A DNA stretch of 64,000 nt from CAWVSB01 sp036960375 (GCA_036960375.1 JBALVY010000002.1:1-64000), one strand, 5' to 3'; shown: positions 8,401-17,650, counted from the stretch's first letter. Notes: a model not told the origin generated them from the sequence alone. Numbers and translations: made by a program.

Positions 8401-9174
8401 ATGACGAGAGATTTGTTTGATCTAACAGGAAAAACGGCATTGGTAACCGGCGCCAGTCGGGGTATCGGAGAGGAAATTGCTTACATACTGGCCCGCTACG
8501 GTGCACATGTCATTGTGTCCAGTCGCAAGCGGGAAGGATGTCAAAGCGTGGTGGATGCCATCACTGAGGCAGGCGGTAGCGCCGAAGCCTTTCCCTGCCA
8601 TATCGGAAATATGGAAGACATAGCGGCAATTTTTTCCCACATCCGCAATGGCGTTGGCAAGTTGGACATCCTGGTCAACAATGCCGCGACCAACCCATAC
8701 TACGGCGACATACTCGATACTGATCTGTCGTCTTATCAGAAAACCGTGGATGTTAACGTGCGCGGCTTTTTCTTCATGTGTATTGAGGCCGGCAAGTTGA
8801 TGCGCGACCATGACGGAGGTGCGATCGTGAACACCGCCTCGGTTAATGGCCTGCAACCCATGCCTGGGCAGGGAATATACGGCGTCACCAAAGCTGCGGT
8901 CATCAATATGACGGCCGCTTTCGCGGGAGAATGTGGCAAGCACAACATCAGGGTAAATGCCCTGTTGCCCGGTTTGACAAAAACCAACTTCGCCGGGGCG
9001 CTTTTTGATAAGCCTGAATTCTACGACGAAGCGGTGCGCGGCATCCCGCTAAAGCGCCACGCCGTTCCCAGTGAAATGGCTGGGGTTGTACTGATGATGG
9101 TTTCCGATGCCGGTAGCTACCTCAACGGTGAGTGCATAACGGTCGATGGTGGCCTTTCTTCCACACGATTGTAA
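8401..9174 (+). CDS. SDR family oxidoreductase (DHRS4-like)
   Basis: 257-aa classical short-chain dehydrogenase: TGASRGIG cofactor loop near residue 14, NNAA, Ser147 and the Y160-x3-K164 catalytic pair (YGVTK). It probably uses NAD(P)H on a hydroxyacyl or ketone substrate. An in-frame TTG lies 15 nt upstream, but ATG 8401 has GAGGAG at 8388-8393 and is preferred; the SD overlaps the previous stop codon, showing a tight operon. By context it may supply or oxidise hydroxyacyl intermediates of the PHA module. The substrate is not determinable. Confidence 0.88.
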   Translation: MTRDLFDLTGKTALVTGASRGIGEEIAYILARYGAHVIVSSRKREGCQSVVDAITEAGGSAEAFPCHIGNMEDIAAIFSHIRNGVGKLDILVNNAATNPYYGDILDTDLSSYQKTVDVNVRGFFFMCIEAGKLMRDHDGGAIVNTASVNGLQPMPGQGIYGVTKAAVINMTAAFAGECGKHNIRVNALLPGLTKTNFAGALFDKPEFYDEAVRGIPLKRHAVPSEMAGVVLMMVSDAGSYLNGECITVDGGLSSTRL

Positions 9175-9214
9175 ATAGATCAACAACACATACACAACAA
9201 CGAGAGAGAAAATT

Positions 9215-9616
9215 ATGAACCCTGCAAATAAACTGCAACATTATTTAGCAACTTTGGCTACCGATTTTGAAGCCTCAATGGAGCTACTGGCTGATGACAT
9301 ACTTTGGATTAATATGCTTCCCCAACACGTTCCGTTTGGGGGTGTTTTCAATGGAAAACAGGAGGTGCTAGGGTACTTTGGCGCGCTGGCTGAAACGTTT
9401 GTTATCGGCGAACATCCCTGGGATGAATTTGAAGCTATCGAGTCTGGAAATACCGTCGTTCTGGTCGGCTATGAGAAAGATGGCAAGGCGATTCCTACTG
9501 GCAAGGTCTTCGATCTACCTTTCGTTTGGGTGGTTAAGTTCAACGATGACGGGAAAATAAGCTATCTGCGGGAGCACAACGACACTGCAGCAATTGGCGA
9601 TGCTTTTAACTCTTGA
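9215..9616 (+). CDS. SnoaL/NTF2-like small protein
   Basis: 133 aa, length and pattern of the cone-shaped NTF2-like fold (helices first, then curved strands; 'FNGKQEVLGYFGALAETF', 'YEKDGKAIPTGK', 'VWVVKFNDDGKI'). The family includes ketosteroid isomerases, polyketide cyclases and many proteins without known activity. No diagnostic catalytic Asp/Tyr set can be fixed by eye. It follows the SDR by 40 nt and precedes the sulfatase by 22 nt, so it may close the PHA/SDR operon or open the sulfatase unit. Confidence 0.7.
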   Translation: MNPANKLQHYLATLATDFEASMELLADDILWINMLPQHVPFGGVFNGKQEVLGYFGALAETFVIGEHPWDEFEAIESGNTVVLVGYEKDGKAIPTGKVFDLPFVWVVKFNDDGKISYLREHNDTAAIGDAFNS

Positions 9617-9638
9617 ATATACGCTTGGAGGTATCGTA

Positions 9639-11348
9639 ATGAAATGTTCAAAAATGCTATTTTTGTTGTTGGGTCTTTGCTCTATAGCTATGCAGTCAGT
9701 GGCGCAAGAGGAATTACCCATACAACACGATGATGAGCACTATGTACTTTTAGCTCAAAATGAAAATAATTGGGCGTTGGACGATAAGGCTGTTGATCGA
9801 AAACTAGCGGAAATCCGAGCGAATAATGGCGGAAGTGCTCCCAATATCATTTATATACTGCTGGATGATGTTGGCTTCGGAGAGCTCGGCTCCAAGCGCC
9901 TGAACTATTACAACGGATATAAAACGCCCAATATAAATCGTCTGGCAGATGAGGGGGCCTCCTTTCTTCGAATGTACAGTGAATCTGTTTGTACACCGAC
10001 ACGCGTCGCCTTTAGCACAGGCCGCTATCCGGTTCGAACTGGCATAGGGGCGGCAAAGGTCAGTCTTACGGGTGGTGGATTGTCTGCTGACGAGGTGACC
10101 ATTGCCGAAGTGCTGTCAGAGGCTGGCTATAATACGGTGCATATTGGTAAATGGCATTTGGGTGACATTGAGCAAGCATGGCCACATAAGCAGGGTTTTG
10201 ACTATGCCGAGTTCCCGATACACCAGCAGGCTCAACTAGCACTCATGACGAGGGACGCGGAAGACGCCAATGTCGTTGCGGGTCAGGCCTGGAAGTCGCG
10301 CGGTAACGATTTTGTTCTTGATAAAGATTTTCGCTTCAATCCGGCGCATATGGTGGTTGGTGTTGAAGCCAAAAAGGGCGGCGAGGCCACTGAGGTTGGT
10401 ATTAAAGCAGGTGAGAACTGGACACAAGCGAAATATCGAGAGATGAATTTGCGCTACCAAGCCAGTGTGATGAAACAACTGGATCAACTAGCCCCAAAGG
10501 ACGAGCCTTTTTTCCTGAATTACTGGCCCCTATACCCCCTCACGTTTGTGCGTTCCGGTATCGACGAGTTCGAGAGCCGTAATGGCGGTACGATGGCGGA
10601 AAGCATGCAGGAAGTTGACGCATGGATTGGGGACATTGTGGACAAGGTTGATGAGCTGGGTATCGCCGAAAACACGCTTATTGTCGTGATGGGTGATAAT
10701 GGCCCATTTCTGGCCTATATGGGTGTCACCGGTCAAGCTGAGCGCCTTCACCGAGGTGGTAAAGGTGATCATTTGGAAGGCGGCATTCACGTTGATGCCT
10801 TCGCACGCTGGAAAGGTGTTATCGACGCCGGTAGCTTTATTGGCGACATGATCTATGTTGGTGACCTGTATACAACCTTTGCTCGTATTGGTGGTGCGAC
10901 GGACTATATACCGCGCGATCGGATAGTTGATGGTGTTGATCAAACACCCTCGCTGCTGCTGGGTGAGCAACATGGTCGCCGAGATTACCTGTTTGTTTAC
11001 GAGGGTCCGGTTCTTAAGTCAGTAATTAAGGAGCACTACAAATTGCATCTGGCACCTCCGGGTAAAAATCCGCTTCTCTCCGAGTTTTTTAATTTGTTAC
11101 AGGACCCCCGCGAGGAAAAGGGGCACATTAAATCGGAGTCGTTTAAATCGGCGATCTGGTCCTTTCCTACGTTTGGCAATATGATGAAAGGTCATATGCT
11201 GGCACAGAAACAGTACCCTAATCGTCCTCAGGTACATGCCGAGCCTTATACCGGAATCGTCAATCTCCGGCCAGAAACGCTAGTGCTGAAGAAGGACTTT
11301 ATGGAAAATACGAAGAGGCAAATGTCGTATCTAAAGAGCATGCAATGA
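9639..11348 (+). CDS. Exported arylsulfatase (family S1) 1
   Basis: 569 aa with an N-terminal signal peptide (KCSKMLFLLLGLCSIAMQSVAQ). Sulfatase features: 'LLDDVGFGE' metal-binding start, C118-T-P-T-R whose Cys is the formylglycine precursor, 'HIGKWHLGD', and GDNGP. It should hydrolyse a sulfate ester in the periplasm after maturation by a formylglycine-generating enzyme; none is visible in the window. ATG 9639 is chosen because TTGGAGG precedes it and the signal peptide follows. It shares the N-terminal 'QHD-x-EH-YxLLAQ' block and overall plan with the sulfatase at 17991. The stop overlaps the next gene by ATGA. Confidence 0.92.
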   Translation: MKCSKMLFLLLGLCSIAMQSVAQEELPIQHDDEHYVLLAQNENNWALDDKAVDRKLAEIRANNGGSAPNIIYILLDDVGFGELGSKRLNYYNGYKTPNINRLADEGASFLRMYSESVCTPTRVAFSTGRYPVRTGIGAAKVSLTGGGLSADEVTIAEVLSEAGYNTVHIGKWHLGDIEQAWPHKQGFDYAEFPIHQQAQLALMTRDAEDANVVAGQAWKSRGNDFVLDKDFRFNPAHMVVGVEAKKGGEATEVGIKAGENWTQAKYREMNLRYQASVMKQLDQLAPKDEPFFLNYWPLYPLTFVRSGIDEFESRNGGTMAESMQEVDAWIGDIVDKVDELGIAENTLIVVMGDNGPFLAYMGVTGQAERLHRGGKGDHLEGGIHVDAFARWKGVIDAGSFIGDMIYVGDLYTTFARIGGATDYIPRDRIVDGVDQTPSLLLGEQHGRRDYLFVYEGPVLKSVIKEHYKLHLAPPGKNPLLSEFFNLLQDPREEKGHIKSESFKSAIWSFPTFGNMMKGHMLAQKQYPNRPQVHAEPYTGIVNLRPETLVLKKDFMENTKRQMSYLKSMQ

Positions 11349-12442
11349 CAGATGGATTCCATAACATTATTCCTGACAGTGGGAGTACTTATGCAGACAA
11401 GTATCAGTATTTTCACAGCCATTGGCAGGGTCATGTGGGCGCCAGCCGCGAGGCAATATTACAGGGAGCTGCTCAGGCAACGGGGAGCAGCGTAACCATA
11501 CTCGGCGCCGGAGATTGCAAGGAAATTCCTCTTGTTGAGCTACTGCACAGGTTTGAATTTGTCAATCTGGTTGATGTGGATGAGCCGAGCCTTGCCCGGG
11601 TCATCGCCACACTCTCTACCGAGCAACAGCAACGTGTCCGCATAATCATCAAAGACCTTACCGGTGGTGCGATGCAGACTTTGACCGAAGCGGCAGTTGG
11701 AATTATTGAGCGTTCATCGGCTGCAGGGCAGGCTTGCCAAGGTCTGATCGAGTTGTATGAGACGATCGAGCTGAAAGATTCCGTCGCGGATGATTGGAGG
11801 GATCTGCAGTCCGGCTATGTTGTTACTTCGGTAGTTGCTTCTCAGTTACTGCAACACCCGGAACATTGGATAGGGCAGCAATTCAAGGCAAAGTTTGACA
11901 AGTCTCCGGGTGAGCTGCAGGAGTATAAATATGCGAAGGCAAAGCTGGAGCTGCACCTACGCATGTTTGCTCAGCACGCTCGCCTGATAGCCTGGTTGGC
12001 GCAGGGGGGGCTGGCCTACTGGTCTTGCGATGTAAGGCAGGAACTGGTGATGGGCAAGCTGTCACCCCCTCATGCCCAGCAGTTGGGGCTGCAGATGACG
12101 GAGTATCTGCGTGGCATTGACTGGCGGGTGTTGAAGCCGAAACTGGCCGTTGATCCGCAGGCGGGAGGCCATTTCACCGCCTATCTAACCGCGCAGATAG
12201 GGAAACAGTTGTTGCCGGTATCCCTCGAGTTGGAGATTATCGAATACATGGTGAGCGCGGCACAGGCTCTGGACCCCGGGGTCACCCTGGACCTCGTTGG
12301 GGGTGAACTGGAAGGGTTCTTCGCCCCGGGACTTGAGCCTGTCGGAGAAAAATCGACCTGGTTGTGGCATATATATCCATCAAACTTTTATCGCGGTGGT
12401 GTGCATCAGGTAGAGGCGTGGTTGCTGCGTAGTCTTATTTAA
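11345..12442 (+). CDS. Uncharacterised protein with methyltransferase-like N-terminus
   Basis: 365 aa. Near residue 50 'VTILGAGDCKEIPL' followed by 'NLVDVDEPSLARV' looks like strand, glycine loop and acidic ribose-binding residue of a class I SAM-dependent methyltransferase; the remainder is helical and unfamiliar. No function is claimed. The start overlaps the sulfatase stop (ATGA), so the two are co-translated. The 3' two-fifths of the gene is present again at 16937-17591. The stop codon overlaps the end of the converging mscS remnant by 4 nt. Confidence 0.75.
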   Translation: MTDGFHNIIPDSGSTYADKYQYFHSHWQGHVGASREAILQGAAQATGSSVTILGAGDCKEIPLVELLHRFEFVNLVDVDEPSLARVIATLSTEQQQRVRIIIKDLTGGAMQTLTEAAVGIIERSSAAGQACQGLIELYETIELKDSVADDWRDLQSGYVVTSVVASQLLQHPEHWIGQQFKAKFDKSPGELQEYKYAKAKLELHLRMFAQHARLIAWLAQGGLAYWSCDVRQELVMGKLSPPHAQQLGLQMTEYLRGIDWRVLKPKLAVDPQAGGHFTAYLTAQIGKQLLPVSLELEIIEYMVSAAQALDPGVTLDLVGGELEGFFAPGLEPVGEKSTWLWHIYPSNFYRGGVHQVEAWLLRSLI

Positions 12443-12500
12443 TCGCGTTCGATAGCAGAGTTGAGGAGTTGATCGCTGGGAATCGACACGAGTGAATCAT
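11818..12500. repeat. Segmental duplication, copy A (partner 16937-17619)
   Basis: This 683-bp stretch reappears in direct orientation 5,119 bp downstream. By direct reading 11850-12441 is identical to 16969-17560 (592 bp), whereas the outer 30-60 bp on each side carry several substitutions. It covers the 3' part of the methyltransferase-like gene and the last codons of the mscS remnant. No terminal repeats or transposase flank it. Confidence 0.9.
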
Positions 12501-13362
12501 GAAAAGTCCGAATACGTGTGCTACGAAATCCGATGTTTTCAACTATGCCCTCGGTTTCATCTACTTTTACCCAGTGGCCTATGCGAAAGGGTTTTTCAAA
12601 CATAATAAGGAGTGAGCCCAGTAAATTGGCCAAACTGTCCTTGGCCGCCAGTGCAAACGCAATACCGCCCACACTCAGGCCGGCAATGACCGAGTAGGCG
12701 GGAATCCCTAGCTGCTGGGCACCGACTACTAGAATGGTGACGGACAGAACGGCAGCGACAAGTCGCAGAGTCAAACGGATCAATTGGCTGTCGATACTTT
12801 CTGTGAGCAGTTGTTGGAAAGTGACGATGCTTTCCGCTAATACCGAGCAAGCCAGCCACGCTGACCAGGTTAGGATGAGAGTGAAGGCCGCCCATAAGGA
12901 TAAGGTCGCGATTTCGAGAAACAGACCACTGAACCTGAGGTTGACTGTCAGTACATAGATAACTAGCGGAATTAACAGCAGTAGGGACACCACCTGTATC
13001 AGGCGGGAGCAAAGCGTTCGAAGTTGGGAGTTCTCGGCACCACTCGCCCAGGTAAGCCCCGCGCGGTGAACCAGAAAAAATAATCCTGCAGCCATCAGGA
13101 AAACGATGATAACACCGATCCAGCGCCAAATCGGTTGTTCCAGTACCGGTTCTTTTGCCCAGTCGGGCATTGATCCCATCCACTTGAGGGGGATGATCGC
13201 GCGCAAACCTGCGCCGCCGTATCTATATCGTTCGTACCAGCCTGCAGTTGTATTACTACGATAGGGAAGGTGTTTGATTCGCTCATAAAACTCAGGTAGC
13301 CGCTCCACCGGTTCCGGCGAAAAAGACGACTCCGTAATGAGAATACTCCGTTTTGAATAGTT
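12439..13362 (-). pseudogene. mscS-family channel gene, truncated at both ends
   Basis: The open frame encodes an MscS core: several membrane helices, the pore-lining Ala/Gly-rich TM3 and the start of the beta domain (GHWVKVDETEGIVENIGFRS). It stops at 'IPSDQLLNSAIERD', where family members continue with roughly 90 more residues of alpha/beta domain. At the other end, 'FSPEPVERLPEFYERIKHLPY' matches the middle of the periplasmic N-domain of large MscS-like proteins, but an in-frame TGA at 13363-13365 cuts the frame and no signal sequence remains. A GTG at 13306-13308 is the only plausible start. I read it as a non-functional internal fragment. Its 3' end is inside duplication copy A. Confidence 0.75.
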
Positions 13363-13499
13363 TCAGGCCGATAATTTGCGTTAAAGTCCATTTTCGCCGG
13401 AGTCTGATTAACCTGGCGATACAAAAATGAGTGGTGCTTTATGTACCTTTTCTATACCGTTGGAGTGAACGGACTATCGGCCACGTAAAGTAACTGAAT

Positions 13500-14465
13500 A
13501 TGTTCAACGTCGAGACACAAATAGCATATAGCTTTGAAGAACTATCTGCTTTTCAGTTTGGCTGGGATTTTGAGGCTCTCCAACTCAGCACAGCTAATGC
13601 AGAGTCTAGCGCTACTCTCTATAGGACCGCGAACGTAGGGTATACACGCTTTCTCTTCAGCACTGCATATGAGCAGCGTATTGTTGCACAAGATGGGTTT
13701 GTGAGTTTCGGTATTCTCGAACCCGATAATCCTCTCTGCCGGCTTCATGATCTGACCATACCCAACGACGGAATTGCGGTATTTCCACGTCACGAATATA
13801 TAAAGGCTGTTTCGCCAGCGGGGCTGTGTGGTAACGGGATGCATTTTAGAGAAACTTTTCTAGAAGGTATTGCTGATCAGGTTTACCGACGTCCTCTTAG
13901 CACCTTACTGCCTGCTCCAGGTATGTATTTATCTACACCAAGAAAACTTGAAGCGCTGCGTGCAGAGTTGCTCAAGTGGCAAATCTTACAAACCCACTGC
14001 CCGGAGCGTCGTTTGCCTATAATCTCTCGTAGGGAGGAGAGCTTGGCCCTCGCTATTTTAGACTGCCTGGTCGATGCCGAATATGAAACGAAGGGTGAAT
14101 TGAAAAAATCTCATCATTCGATGATTCGTGCGCTGGAAATTATTCACGAAAGTGAGCTTGAAAATATATCCACCAAAGATCTCTGTATACAAGTTGACTG
14201 CAGTCAGCGCACTCTGGAAACAATATTCCTGACGCGATTTGGTGTGACTCCAAAAAAATACATCAAGTGCTTGCGCTTAGCGCAAGTACATCAGGAACTG
14301 AAGCGGCCGAGATTGCACGATCATGAAAGAATCGTTGATCTAGCCGGCGCCCATGGGTTTTGGCATATGGGCCAGTTTGCCGCAGATTATCGTAAAATTT
14401 ACGGTGAACTCCCAAGGGATACCTTGGGTCAACGCAGAGTGTCGATAGACTCTCTCGAACTATAG
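13500..14465 (+). CDS. AraC-family transcriptional regulator
   Basis: 321 aa. The C-terminal ~100 residues carry two helix-turn-helix motifs, with 'CSQRTLETIFLTRFGVTPKKYI' split around the first recognition helix and 'GFWHMGQFAADYRKIYGE' as the conserved AraC signature. The N-terminal ~210 residues would bind an effector and are not recognisable. It sits alone between the mscS remnant and a 263-bp non-coding gap before the MBL gene, so it may control the MBL/barrel pair or the sulfatases. The effector is unknown. Confidence 0.88.
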   Translation: MFNVETQIAYSFEELSAFQFGWDFEALQLSTANAESSATLYRTANVGYTRFLFSTAYEQRIVAQDGFVSFGILEPDNPLCRLHDLTIPNDGIAVFPRHEYIKAVSPAGLCGNGMHFRETFLEGIADQVYRRPLSTLLPAPGMYLSTPRKLEALRAELLKWQILQTHCPERRLPIISRREESLALAILDCLVDAEYETKGELKKSHHSMIRALEIIHESELENISTKDLCIQVDCSQRTLETIFLTRFGVTPKKYIKCLRLAQVHQELKRPRLHDHERIVDLAGAHGFWHMGQFAADYRKIYGELPRDTLGQRRVSIDSLEL

Positions 14466-14728
14466 TGCCCACGGCCTCGTAGCGTGCGGACGATCGAGTA
14501 GCAAATTTCTCTATTCCTGTTTATTGCGTTTTTTTGATGTATGGTCAACCTTTAGCGGTGTATAACAGTGTTGGCTGGATCTTCTTGGAATTCTGGGGAT
14601 GTCCTGAGCCAGTTTCTCTAACTCCTGGGTACTCGCATAGGATATGTTACAAATTACAGGGAATTGGGGTTTAGTAGCCGTAAATGTTATTGATCAGATG
14701 TATATAGAACTTCAAAAGGAGTAATCAC

Positions 14729-15988
14729 GTGGTATCAAAAAAAATATTATTGACCCTGGGTACCGTTGGACTAATTGCACTTGCGGCTTCTAATCTCGAT
14801 ATACAAATTCGCACTAAGCAACTCTCAGCAGCAGCCACAGATGATGTGTCGTCGTCTGCAGCACCGACTCCCAATTTTGATGTTTACTACCCTGGCACCG
14901 AAGAATTAGATGCCGATGAGATGCGGATTGTGGCACTAGGAACGGGGATGCCGAGTCCGAGACCTAAGCAAGCGGCGGCATGCTGGCTTGTTGAGTTAGG
15001 TAATGGTGAGAAATTTTTCTTTGACCTCGGTGCAGGCTGTCACGAACGAATCTCCGCGCAGAAGATTTCGTACGATTATATTGATAAGGTCTTCATTAGC
15101 CACCTGCATGTGGATCACTACGGAGATCTGGCATCATTCTGGCTCGGTGGCACCACAATGAACCGATTGACACCACTGCGAATCTGGGGGCCTAGCGGAC
15201 AAACACCCGAGTTTGGCACCGCATATGCAATGAAAAAGATGCAGGAAATGTATACCTGGGATATTGGTACGCGGGCGGGGTTTATCGATTTCAGGGGAGG
15301 GGAACTTGAAGTCAATGAGTTCCAGTATGACGCTGACAATGAAGTAATCTATAACGAAAACGGTGTCACCATTCGAAGTTTTCCTGCGATTCATGCGATT
15401 GATGGTGCAGTGAGTTTTATTCTTGAATGGAACGGTATGAAATTTGTTTACGGTGGTGATACTGCTCCAAACAAATGGTATGTCGAGTACGCGAAGGGCG
15501 CGGATGTCGCGATTCACGAGGCTTTTCTAGCCCCGTCCCTATTGGTTACAAAGCAAGGTTTTACCCCGCTTGAAGCACTGAATGTGGGGACTCAAGCGCA
15601 TACGTCCCCCGCTCAATTTGGCAAGGTAATGTCGCTTGTCAAACCACGTATGGCCGTTGGATACCATTTTCAAAACGACTTTGATACAGAGCCGGTAGCA
15701 CGGGAAGGTATTCGTACAACCTACCAAGGACCGCTGGCTCTTGCGCAGGATTACATGGTATTTAATGTTACTAAAGATGCTGTCAAGGTACGTATGTCGG
15801 CAATAGATGAGGATATTTTCCCGCCTGCAGCACTTAAGCCAAAGAAAGCGCCTGACGCTAGCAAGATGGTTCCTATGTCCGATTTCATCTCGTCGGGACG
15901 TCTGTCTTTTCCCGAAGTGGTTGGTCCCATTTATGAAAAAATGAATGAAGAATATGGTACCGAGTACAAGCCACCTGTTAAGGATTAG
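14729..15988 (+). CDS. Exported metallo-beta-lactamase-fold hydrolase
   Basis: 419 aa with an N-terminal hydrophobic signal or anchor (KKILLTLGTVGLIALAAS). The MBL Zn motif H125-L-H-V-D129-H130 is present, along with 'RIVALGTGMPSPRPKQAA' and 'YGGDTAPNKWY', which give the RNase-Z-like arrangement. Similar proteins have been given the guanitoxin-related name GntH in databases; I cannot confirm that role, and no guanitoxin genes are seen here. The start is GTG 14729 with AAGGAG 8 nt upstream. The barrel gene follows after 9 nt. Confidence 0.85.
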   Translation: MVSKKILLTLGTVGLIALAASNLDIQIRTKQLSAAATDDVSSSAAPTPNFDVYYPGTEELDADEMRIVALGTGMPSPRPKQAAACWLVELGNGEKFFFDLGAGCHERISAQKISYDYIDKVFISHLHVDHYGDLASFWLGGTTMNRLTPLRIWGPSGQTPEFGTAYAMKKMQEMYTWDIGTRAGFIDFRGGELEVNEFQYDADNEVIYNENGVTIRSFPAIHAIDGAVSFILEWNGMKFVYGGDTAPNKWYVEYAKGADVAIHEAFLAPSLLVTKQGFTPLEALNVGTQAHTSPAQFGKVMSLVKPRMAVGYHFQNDFDTEPVAREGIRTTYQGPLALAQDYMVFNVTKDAVKVRMSAIDEDIFPPAALKPKKAPDASKMVPMSDFISSGRLSFPEVVGPIYEKMNEEYGTEYKPPVKD

Positions 15989-15997
15989 TAGTATCTT

Positions 15998-16822
15998 ATG
16001 TACAGTAAGCCTTTAGAGCAAATTGAGAACAGGCGTGGTGGATTTTATCGGGCGGCAATTGTTGGTGGCACGGTTTTTCTGGCTAGCCTTTGTAGTCAAG
16101 TCTTTGCAGATAGCTCGGATGGATGGGGGTTCTCTCTTGCACCGATGTATCTCTGGGGGAAAAATATCGATGGCACCTCTACTATTGCCGGGATGGACGC
16201 GCCGCTGGACCTTGATTTCCAGGATGACATACTGAAAAACTTGGACGCGGCTCTCGCCTTTCATTTTGAGGCGAAGCATGGTGATATCGCCCTGTTTGTC
16301 GAATACAATTACGGTAAGCTCGACCCATCTTCAGTAACAAATGTTGGCTCAGAGACCATTGAGGTAAACATTGATTTTAAGGATGTGATGGGCGAACTGG
16401 GTGTTGCCTATACCTTTGCCGACTCAGGCTCAACACAATGGGAAGTGCTTGGCGGTGTTCGACAATTTGATCAGAAGATCGACGTGGATATCGGAACATC
16501 CATCGACGGCCCTGGCATATTGCCTGATAAGATTGCCGGTGGTGATGACTGGTGGCAAGGTTTCGGTGGCGTCCGAGTAAAGACAAAATTGTCCGCGCGG
16601 TGGAGCCTAGTCGGTCGGGCAGATATCGGTTATAAAAATACCAATAACAAGGCAGCCCATGCTATTGGTTTTTTTGATTATCGATTCCGTGACTGGGGCT
16701 CGTTCTTCGCTGGATATCGTTACTTGGATACCCATTACGATAATGGTAAGTCCGGCTATGATAGTTATGCTTTTGATGCCAAGCAGCAGGGTCCCATCCT
16801 TGGTCTGAATTTCTATTTCTAG
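15998..16822 (+). CDS. Outer-membrane beta-barrel protein
   Basis: 274 aa. A hydrophobic signal (residues ~19-36, ending ...SQVFA) precedes a chain of alternating amphipathic strands rich in Gly and aromatics, ending in 'GPILGLNFYF' with the terminal Phe typical of outer-membrane barrels. The signal peptide is preceded by an unusually long polar N-region (MYSKPLEQIENRRGG). It follows the MBL gene by 9 nt, so both proteins are likely co-expressed in the envelope. Function, whether transport or structural, is not assigned. Confidence 0.75.
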   Translation: MYSKPLEQIENRRGGFYRAAIVGGTVFLASLCSQVFADSSDGWGFSLAPMYLWGKNIDGTSTIAGMDAPLDLDFQDDILKNLDAALAFHFEAKHGDIALFVEYNYGKLDPSSVTNVGSETIEVNIDFKDVMGELGVAYTFADSGSTQWEVLGGVRQFDQKIDVDIGTSIDGPGILPDKIAGGDDWWQGFGGVRVKTKLSARWSLVGRADIGYKNTNNKAAHAIGFFDYRFRDWGSFFAGYRYLDTHYDNGKSGYDSYAFDAKQQGPILGLNFYF

Positions 16823-16936
16823 GTTGGTTGGTTTTGCAGAGATGTTACATCCTGCTGCTATGGGACTCGTCGGTTGACCCTTCACCATTCGAGAAATACC
16901 GAGGCTAAATTCTTTACCTATCGCTAGAGATTGTTT

Positions 16937-17591
16937 TGTTGTTTCTTCGGTAGTTGCTTCTCAGTTACAGCAACACCCGGAACATTGGATAGGGCAGCAA
17001 TTCAAGGCAAAGTTTGACAAGTCTCCGGGTGAGCTGCAGGAGTATAAATATGCGAAGGCAAAGCTGGAGCTGCACCTACGCATGTTTGCTCAGCACGCTC
17101 GCCTGATAGCCTGGTTGGCGCAGGGGGGGCTGGCCTACTGGTCTTGCGATGTAAGGCAGGAACTGGTGATGGGCAAGCTGTCACCCCCTCATGCCCAGCA
17201 GTTGGGGCTGCAGATGACGGAGTATCTGCGTGGCATTGACTGGCGGGTGTTGAAGCCGAAACTGGCCGTTGATCCGCAGGCGGGAGGCCATTTCACCGCC
17301 TATCTAACCGCGCAGATAGGGAAACAGTTGTTGCCGGTATCCCTCGAGTTGGAGATTATCGAATACATGGTGAGCGCGGCACAGGCTCTGGACCCCGGGG
17401 TCACCCTGGACCTCGTTGGGGGTGAACTGGAAGGGTTCTTCGCCCCGGGACTTGAGCCTGTCGGAGAAAAATCGACCTGGTTGTGGCATATATATCCATC
17501 AAACTTTTATCGCGGTGGTGTGCATCAGGTAGAGGCGTGGTTGCTGCGTAGTCTTATTTATTCGCGTTCGATGGCAGAATTGAGCAGTTGA
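16937..17591 (+). pseudogene. 3' fragment of the methyltransferase-like gene (duplication copy B)
   Basis: Direct-repeat copy of 11818-12442. It lacks the 5' half, including the glycine-loop region. The stop codon TAA of copy A is TAT here, so the frame runs on for ten more codons (YSRSMAELSS). An internal ATG at 17082 opens a 169-codon frame, but with no ribosome-binding site and no N-terminal domain it is best regarded as a remnant. Substitutions are confined to the ends; the core is identical to copy A. Confidence 0.8.
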
Positions 17592-17619
17592 TCGCTGGGA
17601 ATCGACACGAGTGAATCAT
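16937..17619. repeat. Segmental duplication, copy B (partner 11818-12500)
   Basis: The direct partner of copy A, lying between the barrel gene and the second sulfatase. Its boundaries are inside unrelated sequence on both sides. The identical core beside mismatched edges suggests recent gene conversion between older paralogous copies, or an assembly artefact. Confidence 0.9.
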
Positions 17620-17650
17620 TGGTTAGTTCGCCCACTTCATGCAATGTCAT
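17558..17650 (-). pseudogene. 3' terminal fragment of an mscS gene
   Basis: The minus-strand frame ends '...DSLVSIPSDQLLNSAIERE' and a stop, matching the last ~20 codons of the mscS remnant at 12439 with the final Asp changed to Glu. The preceding ten codons (MTLHEVGELT) are unrelated. It is carried by duplication copy B and is too short to function. Confidence 0.6.

Noticed and set aside
14729..15988. Naming the MBL protein as guanitoxin enzyme GntH
   Set aside because: The name is used for similar proteins, but no other guanitoxin genes are present, so only the fold is claimed.
11818..17619. Transposon or IS explanation for the duplication
   Set aside because: No transposase, terminal inverted repeats or target-site duplication could be found at the edges.
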